A stretch of 5,287 nucleotides of DNA, taken from assembly GCA_009780285.1 (NCBI GenBank), contig WRAL01000129.1, positions 1 through 5,287 of the forward strand. The letters are read 5' to 3'. Of the stretch, positions 1 to 3,560 are shown piece after piece. The stretch is from Treponema sp. Its GTDB lineage: Bacteria; Spirochaetota; Spirochaetia; Treponematales; Breznakiellaceae. The notes beneath the pieces were generated by a model. The model searched no databases, was not told the origin of the DNA, and was given only the letters and a program-made list of their open reading frames with translations. Numbering within the stretch: the first letter of the stretch is position 1; every line of letters begins with the position of its first letter. The translations under genes and the position numbers were made by a program.

Positions 1-206
1 AAGTCCTTGGGCTTTTTGCCCAGGATCAGGTCGCGAACCGCGCCGCCGACTATGTAGGCCTCGTAGCCGGCGTCACGAAGACGGCGCACGATGCCGGCGG
101 CGTCGCTGTCCACGCGCGCCGGATCGATGCCGTGCTCCTCGCGAGAGTAAATTTCGGCCTTTTTTACCGGACGGCCGTCCTTGCCCGAAGAATATTTGTA
201 GCGCAT
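1..206 (-). CDS. pcnB: Poly(A) polymerase / CCA-adding-type tRNA nucleotidyltransferase, N-terminal part (truncated by window edge)
   Basis: Only the first 68 codons are present, beginning MRYKYSSGKDG and running off the left edge. Residues 47-60 read GYEAYIVGGAVRDL and are followed by ILGKKPKD; this GG-x-VRD-L-x-LG-x-x-PKD block is the N-terminal signature of class II nucleotidyltransferases (PcnB and CCA-adding enzymes), and the next, cut-off codon starts TT, as expected for the Phe of the DFD metal-binding motif. These enzymes add nucleotides to RNA 3' ends: PcnB tags RNA with poly(A) for decay, while CCA enzymes complete tRNA ends. The N-terminal extension of about 45 residues before the core is more like PcnB, but the class-discriminating part is outside the window. 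The ATG overlaps the stop of the upstream hydrolase (TAATG), and GAAGGA at 215-220 (minus strand) is a well-placed ribosome binding site within the hydrolase end, which supports this start and translational coupling. Confidence 0.85.
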   Translation of the reverse strand, partial: MRYKYSSGKDGRPVKKAEIYSREEHGIDPARVDSDAAGIVRRLRDAGYEAYIVGGAVRDLILGKKPKD

Positions 207-1282
207 TATTTTTTTCCTTCGTCCCGGCCTTGGGCGCGGCGCAGGATCCACGAAAGAAGCGCCGCGCTCGCCTCGTCCCTGTTGGTCTCGTTAAGCGGCT
301 CGTGGCGCGCGCCGGGATAGGGCGTAAATTCCAGGTTTTTGATGCCGGCCTCGCTGTAGGCGCCTACCAAGGCCCTGGGGCTCGCGCCGGAATCGCCCAC
401 CGGATCGGCGTCCCCGCAAAAAATGTAGATGGGCAGATCGACCGGGATCCGCGCGATCGCTTCCGGCCTGTGTATGCGCAGAAGCCCCTTGGCGAGATCC
501 TGATAGAAGCCCACCGAGCAGAGCATTCCGCAGAGGGGATCGGCGATGTAGGCGTCCACCTCGGCCTCGTCGCGCGAAAGCCAGTCGTGGGTGGTGCGCG
601 CCGGGCGAAAGGCCTTTTGGTAAGGGCCTTCGACGACGGCCCTCGCCGCCGGGGACGCGGCCCTTCGGCCTTTAAGCGCGGAAAGGGTGGCCATGAAGGG
701 GGCGCCGGCCTTCGCCTTGGCGCTTCCCGGCCCTCTGGTGCCGGAAAGCGCGCAGCCGTCGACGGCCGCCGCGTCCGAGCGCCCCTGCGAGATGTAATGC
801 TGCGCGATAAAGGAACCCCATGAATGGCCCAGCAAAAAAAGCGGAACCCCGGGCCGCGCGGCCCTGATAGCCAGATTTATCGCCTCGAGATCGGCGGCCA
901 CCCTGTCGAAGGCGTCGCAGTCGCTCGTGTGGCCGGGAAGCCCGCCCTTTCCGGGGTCGTTGCCGCCGTTGCGGGCCGTCCTTCCGTGGCCCCTTTGATC
1001 TGCGGCCCAAACCTCGACGCCGGAATCGCAGAGCTTTTTGGCCAGCCTTCCGTAGCGCCCGCCGTGCTCGGCCATTCCGTGAACGATGTGCAATACCGCC
1101 GCCGGCCTGTATGTTCCGGCGATTATAGGCGCCGCCGCGATGGGCGGCACCGCCACCGGCAGGAGCGCGTCGTGAAAAAACGCCCCGGCGAGGCTCGCGC
1201 CCTTCGGATCGTCAGGCATCCAACGCCTAAGAAAAAGCCTGGCCCCGTCGTCGCATTCAAACCAAGTGTCGTCCTGAACCAT
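206..1282 (-). CDS. Alpha/beta hydrolase, monoacylglycerol lipase / lysophospholipase type (serine aminopeptidase S33-like fold)
   Basis: A 358-residue cytoplasmic-looking serine hydrolase; no signal peptide is visible. The oxyanion-region motif HGMAEHGGRY is at residues 68-77, the WAADQRGHGRT strand-turn at 92-102, and the nucleophile elbow GHSWGS puts Ser154 as nucleophile. CGDADPVG at 289-296 gives Asp293 as likely acid, and GARHEPLNE at 324-332 gives His327, so the triad is complete. HG-x-AEH-x-x-RY plus GHS-x-GS is the pattern of the family that hydrolyses monoacylglycerols or lysophospholipids; the true substrate cannot be read off. Residues about 27-60, between the first strand and the HGMAEH motif, form an Ala/Pro-rich stretch longer than usual here. 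The ATG at 1282 has no Shine-Dalgarno, but a TATAAT box ends five bases before it. The stop overlaps the downstream pcnB start by one base, indicating one transcript. Alternative: another S33-like esterase. Confidence 0.88.
   Translation of the reverse strand: MVQDDTWFECDDGARLFLRRWMPDDPKGASLAGAFFHDALLPVAVPPIAAAPIIAGTYRPAAVLHIVHGMAEHGGRYGRLAKKLCDSGVEVWAADQRGHGRTARNGGNDPGKGGLPGHTSDCDAFDRVAADLEAINLAIRAARPGVPLFLLGHSWGSFIAQHYISQGRSDAAAVDGCALSGTRGPGSAKAKAGAPFMATLSALKGRRAASPAARAVVEGPYQKAFRPARTTHDWLSRDEAEVDAYIADPLCGMLCSVGFYQDLAKGLLRIHRPEAIARIPVDLPIYIFCGDADPVGDSGASPRALVGAYSEAGIKNLEFTPYPGARHEPLNETNRDEASAALLSWILRRAQGRDEGKK
215..220 (-). promoter_or_regulatory. Ribosome binding site of pcnB inside the hydrolase 3' end
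   Basis: On the minus strand GAAGGA is followed by eight A/T-rich bases and then the pcnB ATG. It lies within the last codons of the hydrolase, so ribosomes ending the hydrolase at the TAATG overlap would be near a fresh initiation signal. It decides the pcnB start. Confidence 0.6.
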
Positions 1283-1287
1283 GCCCG

Positions 1288-1293
1288 ATTATA
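1288..1293 (-). promoter_or_regulatory. Putative -10 box of the hydrolase-pcnB transcript
   Basis: The minus strand reads TATAAT here, a perfect match to the bacterial -10 consensus, ending five bases before the hydrolase ATG. The hexamer 17 bases upstream is ATCCAC, a poor -35. If it is used, transcription would begin at about the start codon and the mRNA would be leaderless, consistent with the absence of a Shine-Dalgarno. A chance match is possible. Confidence 0.4.
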
Positions 1294-1334
1294 GCGCCCG
1301 ATCCGCGCCGGTGGATAGTGGCCGGAGGCGCTAT
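1291..1334. repeat. Inverted repeat in the hydrolase-hicA divergent intergenic region
   Basis: ATAGCGCC at 1291-1298 is the exact reverse complement of GGCGCTAT at 1327-1334. A second, competing pair, GGATAG at 1313-1318 and CTATCC at 1331-1336, shares the right arm. The left arm overlaps the putative hydrolase -10 box, so it could be an operator or a cruciform/hairpin in a divergent control region. Function is inference only; eight-base arms can arise by chance in GC-rich sequence. Confidence 0.35.
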
Positions 1335-1355
1335 CCGCAGGCGGGCAATGCGTCC

Positions 1356-1384
1356 TTGATAAATGGTATCGTATATGGTATCAT
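1356..1384 (+). promoter_or_regulatory. Promoter of the hicAB operon
   Basis: TTGATA (1356-1361) and TATCAT (1379-1384) are separated by exactly 17 bases; the -10 differs from TATAAT at one position and the -35 from TTGACA at two adjacent positions. Predicted transcription start is about 1390-1392, i.e. at the hicA ATG (1391), so the toxin mRNA would be leaderless. No Shine-Dalgarno precedes hicA, which agrees. Confidence 0.65.
1363..1384 (+). repeat. Direct repeat over the hicAB promoter, candidate HicB operator
   Basis: ATGGTATCGT (1363-1372) and ATGGTATCAT (1375-1384) match at nine of ten positions with a 12-base period. They fill the spacer and the -10 box. HicB-type antitoxins with a ribbon-helix-helix domain repress their own promoter by binding repeated half-sites, so this is the natural operator candidate. 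Assignment to HicB is inference from position. Confidence 0.45.
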
Positions 1385-1390
1385 CAATGT

Positions 1391-1618
1391 ATGGCTGGAA
1401 TTGAAAAGCTCGTGCGAAAAATGAAAAACCAGCCTCATGGAATAATCCTTGACGAGGCAGACAGGGTACTTCGCCATTATGGGTACAGCTGCAAGCGCAT
1501 GGAAGGCTCGCATCGCCAATACATAAACGCCAACGGCGACGTAATTACGATAGCGGCAAAAGGTCAACTGAAAAAAGCCTACGTCATGGCTATACTACAG
1601 CGCATAGGCGAAGGCTGA
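1391..1618 (+). CDS. hicA: HicA family toxin (mRNA interferase)
   Basis: A 75-residue protein with the HicA double-stranded-RNA-binding-like fold. IEKLVRKM (residues 4-11) is the usual first helix, followed by a DEADRVLRHYGYS helix-turn (21-33), then the catalytic segment MEGSHRQY (37-44) with His41, the residue expected for RNA cleavage, and a C-terminal VITIAAKGQLKKAYVMAIL segment that matches the family's strand plus helix. HicA cleaves mRNA and stops growth unless bound by HicB. Length is close to the usual 60-80 residues. The first ATG is chosen because it keeps the N-terminal helix; the alternative Met11 would remove it. No ribosome binding site is present and the promoter predicts a leaderless start. 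hicB follows 11 bases later. By hand count hicA is about 49% GC, against roughly 72% in two sampled 60-base lines of the neighbouring hydrolase, suggesting acquisition by transfer. Confidence 0.88.
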   Translation: MAGIEKLVRKMKNQPHGIILDEADRVLRHYGYSCKRMEGSHRQYINANGDVITIAAKGQLKKAYVMAILQRIGEG

Positions 1619-1629
1619 CGGAGGCGCGA

Positions 1630-1977
1630 ATGAACGTAAAAGAATATTTGGAGCTACCCTACCACATCGTGATACGGCGCATCGCCGATGAATCCGGCGC
1701 GTACTATTTTGCCACGGTGCAGGAGTTCGACGGATGCATGAGTCACGGCGACAGCCACGAGGAGGCCTTCGAAAATATCCATGACGCGATGGCCGGCTGG
1801 ATCGAGGCAAAGCTTGAAGGCGGGTTTCCGGTTCCCGAGCCGCTGGACGACGGCCGTTACAGCGGCAAGTTCGTTCTCCGCCTGCCCAAAAGCCTTCACG
1901 CAAAGCTGGCCCTTGACGCGCAGCGCGAGGGAGTCTCGCTTAATCAGTACGCGCTTTACAAGCTGGCCGGGAGGTAA
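1630..1977 (+). CDS. hicB: HicB family antitoxin with ribbon-helix-helix DNA-binding domain
   Basis: A 115-residue antitoxin. Residues 11-68 form the HicB N-terminal domain: YHIVIRRI, then YYFATVQEFDGCMSHGDSHEEAFENI, then a helix ending in WIEAKLEGGFPVPEP; this part mimics RNA and binds the HicA active site. Residues 79-112, from GKFVLRLPKSLHAKLA to EGVSLNQYALYKLAG, are a typical ribbon-helix-helix (Arc/MetJ-like) domain, which would bind the operon promoter for autorepression. GGAGG at 1620-1624 sits five bases before the ATG, a strong ribosome binding site, unlike hicA. That difference would favour antitoxin over toxin production from one transcript. Length and order (toxin first) are usual for hicAB. 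The gene ends 19 bases before the inverted-repeat element. Confidence 0.92.
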   Translation: MNVKEYLELPYHIVIRRIADESGAYYFATVQEFDGCMSHGDSHEEAFENIHDAMAGWIEAKLEGGFPVPEPLDDGRYSGKFVLRLPKSLHAKLALDAQREGVSLNQYALYKLAGR

Positions 1978-1996
1978 GCCCCCGGCCGTCGATCTA

Positions 1997-2100
1997 GTGT
2001 TCCGGAATATTCAAGTGACGGTATGCTGGTTGAGGTAATTCCTTGCCGGGCAAGGAATTACCGAACGTCGCGATTTAGCGAACCGAATATTCCGGAACAC
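1997..2100. mobile_element. MITE-like element, IS630/Tc1-mariner type, with TA target duplication in CTAG
   Basis: A perfect 19-bp inverted repeat, CTAGTGTTCCGGAATATTC at 1994-2012 and its reverse complement at 2085-2103, frames this stretch. Reading the TA within each terminal CTAG (1995-1996 and 2101-2102) as target duplication leaves a 104-bp element beginning GTGTTCC and ending GGAACAC. The IS630 family duplicates TA and IS630 itself prefers CTAG, which fits. There is no ORF inside, so it is non-autonomous and needs a transposase elsewhere. Its centre holds a separate palindrome at 2034-2062. The pre-insertion site would be GATCTAGTCC. The right TA is part of the rsgA stop codon. Alternative: a purely structural bidirectional terminator between convergent genes, but the flanking CTAG symmetry and 19-bp perfect ends favour a transposon origin. 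Confidence 0.7.
2034..2062. repeat. Central palindrome of the MITE (14-bp arms)
   Basis: GGTAATTCCTTGCC (2034-2047) is followed by one base and its exact reverse complement GGCAAGGAATTACC (2049-2062). In RNA from either strand this would form a strong hairpin after opening two or three base pairs at the tip. No T-run follows on either strand, so it is not a standard intrinsic terminator, although it lies between the convergent hicB and rsgA 3' ends. Confidence 0.85.
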
Positions 2101-3191
2101 TAGTCCTCAAATCCGTCCCGTTTTTTGTCCTGCCGAATTCGAGCGCTGAGCGATTTGGCCCAGGCCGCGCGCTGCCTGGCGTGGGCTTTTTTGTCGTTGA
2201 AGTACGCGTTTTCCCGCGCCTGCGCCTGGTAGCGATCCCAGCGCTCGCGGGAGAGCGCGCCGCTTTCAAGCGCGGCGAGGACGGCGCAGCCTTTTTCGCC
2301 TTCGTGGCGGCAGTCGGTAAAACGGCACTGCGCGAAAAGCTCCTCGATTTCGCCAAAGCTCGCGCTGAGCCCCTCGTCGGCGCGCAGGATCCCAAGCCCG
2401 CGCATTCCGGGCGTGTCGATGATCATCGCGCCGGATGGAAGCATCAAGAGCCGGCGCGAGGTGGTGGTGTGGCGCCCCCGCGCGTCGTCCTCGCGAATCG
2501 CCTTTACCGCCATCGCCTCGTAGCCGGCCAGCGCGTTGACCAGCGAGGACTTGCCCACGCCGGACATCCCCAGCAATACGGCCGTCTTCCCGGGCCGCAG
2601 ATATTCGTCCAGCGCCTCAAGCGAAAGCCCGCTGCGGCTGGACACCGCGTGCGCCGGAACGCCGGGGGCGGCCTTTCGAACCGCGTCCAATTGCACCTGG
2701 GCGTTCCGGACCAGATCGGCCTTTGTCAGTATCACCACCGGCTGCGCGCCGCTTTGCCAGGCCTGGGTAAGGTAGCGCGAGATGCGGTTGACGTTGAAAT
2801 CGCGGTTGAGCGATGACATGATAAAGATATAGTCGAAATTCGCGGCGACGAGCTGCTCGCGGTTTGCCTTTAGGTGCCCAAGGCTATGGCCGAAAAGGTC
2901 GGCGCGGGAAAATTTCGTCCTGCGCGGAAGCAGCCTTTCGATGAGCGCCGGGCCGCTCGCGCCTTTTTCGCCCGGCCGCAGAAGCGCGAAGTCGCCGACG
3001 CAGGGAAGGTCCTCGCGCAGGCGCGCGCCGTGGATGAAGGCGCCCTTCAAAACGGCCTCCCCTTCCCCGCGCGCGCTTACCACCGCGTAGCGATCCCTGT
3101 GCTGCCCTGTTACTCTGCCGGGCTCCAGTCCGTCCTCCGGCCGCGCGCTTTGGGCGTAGCCGTATGCCGTCAAGTCTATTGTTTGAGTCAT
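2100..3191 (-). CDS. rsgA: Ribosome small subunit-dependent GTPase RsgA (YjeQ)
   Basis: A 363-residue circularly permuted GTPase that binds the 30S subunit late in its maturation and checks the decoding centre. An N-terminal OB-fold (about residues 25-95) carries GRVTGQHRDRYAV. The permuted motif order is as in the family: G4 TKAD at 156-159, G5 SSRSG at 184-188, P-loop GMSGVGKSS at 208-216, G2 threonines in RGRHTTTSR around 242-244, and G3 DTPG at 259-262. The zinc site is C289-x4-C294-x-H296-x5-C302, followed by the C-terminal helix. Length matches the 300-360 usual for RsgA. The ATG at 3191 is preferred: GTGGAAAC just before it holds a modest ribosome binding site, whereas the alternative GTG at 3200 has none and adds only three residues. 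The stop TAG is formed at the MITE boundary. Its promoter lies at 3400-3429, with a structured leader of about 200 bases. Confidence 0.95.
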   Translation of the reverse strand: MTQTIDLTAYGYAQSARPEDGLEPGRVTGQHRDRYAVVSARGEGEAVLKGAFIHGARLREDLPCVGDFALLRPGEKGASGPALIERLLPRRTKFSRADLFGHSLGHLKANREQLVAANFDYIFIMSSLNRDFNVNRISRYLTQAWQSGAQPVVILTKADLVRNAQVQLDAVRKAAPGVPAHAVSSRSGLSLEALDEYLRPGKTAVLLGMSGVGKSSLVNALAGYEAMAVKAIREDDARGRHTTTSRRLLMLPSGAMIIDTPGMRGLGILRADEGLSASFGEIEELFAQCRFTDCRHEGEKGCAVLAALESGALSRERWDRYQAQARENAYFNDKKAHARQRAAWAKSLSARIRQDKKRDGFED

Positions 3192-3199
3192 TGTTTCCA

Positions 3200-3222
3200 C
3201 TTGCGCGATTTTTCGCGCGAAG
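3200..3222 (-). promoter_or_regulatory. Hairpin immediately upstream of the rsgA start
   Basis: On the minus strand CTT-C-GCGCGA, a short A-loop and TCGCGC-AAG form a nine-pair stem with one bulged C, ending right before the TGGAAA that serves as ribosome binding site for the ATG at 3191. It could influence access of ribosomes to rsgA. There is no U-run after it, so it is not an intrinsic terminator. Regulation is inference. Confidence 0.4.
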
Positions 3223-3319
3223 CAAATTTACGGGCAAGCGCTTTTCGGTTGGGAATATTCGCTTGTCGAAAAGAAATCGGACATCGCGTCGATTGCGGCG
3301 CGATGCGCGAGGGATTTGG

Positions 3320-3355
3320 CTAGTAGAGCGCCACCTTTGTCATTACTGCAATCAT
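3320..3355 (-). CDS. Possible 11-codon leader ORF upstream of rsgA
   Basis: The minus strand encodes MIAVMTKVALY followed by TAG. It has the best ribosome binding site in the window: AGGAGG at 3362-3367, six bases before the ATG, and a strong promoter (3400-3429) predicts a 5' leader of only about 38 bases. The peptide matches nothing I recognise and contains no run of one amino acid of the kind used in classical attenuators. After the TAG the same frame stays open for 44 codons and closes with a TGA that overlaps the rsgA ATG (ATGA). It is therefore either a short leader peptide, a 55-residue ORF broken by an amber codon (pseudogene or readthrough), or a chance arrangement. Translation would end about 130 bases before rsgA. 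Confidence 0.4.
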   Translation of the reverse strand: MIAVMTKVALY

Positions 3356-3399
3356 ATTCCGCCTCCTTTGAAAGTCGATTTCCCAAGCGGGCTGCGATG

Positions 3400-3429
3400 A
3401 TTGTAGGGCGCAGGGACGCGAAACGTCAA
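3400..3429 (-). promoter_or_regulatory. Promoter for the leader ORF and rsgA
   Basis: On the minus strand TTGACG (3429-3424) and TACAAT (3405-3400) are 18 bases apart; each differs from the sigma-70 consensus at one position. Predicted transcription start is near 3393. It is the only good promoter between the RCC1-type gene and rsgA, so rsgA can be expressed independently of the upstream gene. Confidence 0.65.
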
Positions 3430-3457
3430 GCGCGCCGCAATTGCCCGCGCAAGGCGG

Positions 3458-3505
3458 GGCTTTGGGCGAGGCTCCCGGCCAATGCCGGGTCCCTCGCCCA
3501 AAGCC
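3458..3505 (-). terminator. Large stem-loop downstream of the RCC1-repeat gene (hairpin 3 of 3)
   Basis: GGCTTTGGGCGAGG (3458-3471) pairs perfectly with CCTCGCCCAAAGCC (3492-3505); inside, after a two-by-two internal loop, CCCGGC (3474-3479) pairs with GCCGGG (3484-3489) around a CAAT tetraloop. The whole is a 48-base hairpin of 20 pairs. It lies 3' of the RCC1-type gene in its direction of transcription and before the rsgA promoter, the right place for a transcription end, but neither strand has a following T-run. A U-tract-less terminator, an RNA 3'-end stabiliser or a palindromic repeat unit are all possible. Confidence 0.5.
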
Positions 3506-3529
3506 GGGGCTTGGCTTGCGCCAAGCCCC
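3506..3529 (-). terminator. GC-rich stem-loop downstream of the RCC1-repeat gene (hairpin 2 of 3)
   Basis: GGGGCTTGGC (3506-3515) and GCCAAGCCCC (3520-3529) form a perfect 10-bp stem with a four-base loop. It abuts the 48-base hairpin at 3458-3505 with no spacer. In the direction of the RCC1-type transcript it comes first. It has no T-run; whether it terminates transcription is inference from location. Confidence 0.45.
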
Positions 3530-3541
3530 TTGGAACCCTTC

Positions 3542-3560
3542 CCGCAGCTTAGGGCTGCGG
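3542..3560 (-). repeat. Hairpin enclosing the stop codon of the RCC1-repeat gene (hairpin 1 of 3)
   Basis: CCGCAGC (3542-3548) and GCTGCGG (3554-3560) form a 7-bp stem whose five-base loop contains the TAA stop (3551-3549 on the minus strand). It is the first of three successive hairpins at the gene's 3' end. The upstream arm is coding, so the pairing constrains the last codons. Confidence 0.5.

Larger units (their letters stand above)
3192..3548. other. Intergenic region between the RCC1-repeat gene and rsgA: contents
   Basis: This 357-base stretch holds, in the direction of minus-strand transcription, two abutting hairpins (3529-3458), a promoter (3429-3400), a strong ribosome binding site (3367-3362), an 11-codon ORF (3355-3320), an inverted pair CATCGCG/CGCGATG (about 3307-3284) and a hairpin (3222-3200) just before rsgA. 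No riboswitch family, tRNA or protein-coding gene that I recognise is present. Open frames on the plus strand here have no initiation signals and look like chance. Confidence 0.6.

Noticed and set aside
230..823. Plus-strand 197-codon frame (and 824-1294) opposite the hydrolase
   Set aside because: Antisense shadows of a gene with a full catalytic triad; Arg/Gly/Ala-rich with no domain.
672..1010. A 112-codon minus-strand frame within the hydrolase in another phase
   Set aside because: Arg-rich low-complexity translation typical of an alternative phase of GC-rich coding sequence; no initiation signal.
1387..1404. Alternative upstream ATG at 1387 for hicA
   Set aside because: It is out of frame and stops after five codons (MYGWN); the ATG at 1391 gives the family-like N-terminus.
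1595..1903. Minus-strand frames opposite hicA/hicB
   Set aside because: Antisense to two recognisable toxin-antitoxin genes; composition is that of a shadow.
2034..2062. Intrinsic (Rho-independent) terminator between hicB and rsgA
   Set aside because: The stem is strong but neither strand has a T-run after it, so I list it as a palindrome within the mobile element rather than a terminator.
2181..2816. Plus-strand 211-codon frame opposite rsgA
   Set aside because: rsgA carries all GTPase motifs and the zinc site on the other strand; this frame has no motif or start signal.
3231..3284. An 18-codon minus-strand ORF starting MSDFF upstream of rsgA
   Set aside because: No ribosome binding site and no similarity that I recognise; short ORFs like this are expected by chance.
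3164..3552. Plus-strand frames across the RCC1-rsgA intergenic region
   Set aside because: They cross the minus-strand promoter and hairpins, lack start signals and show no domain.
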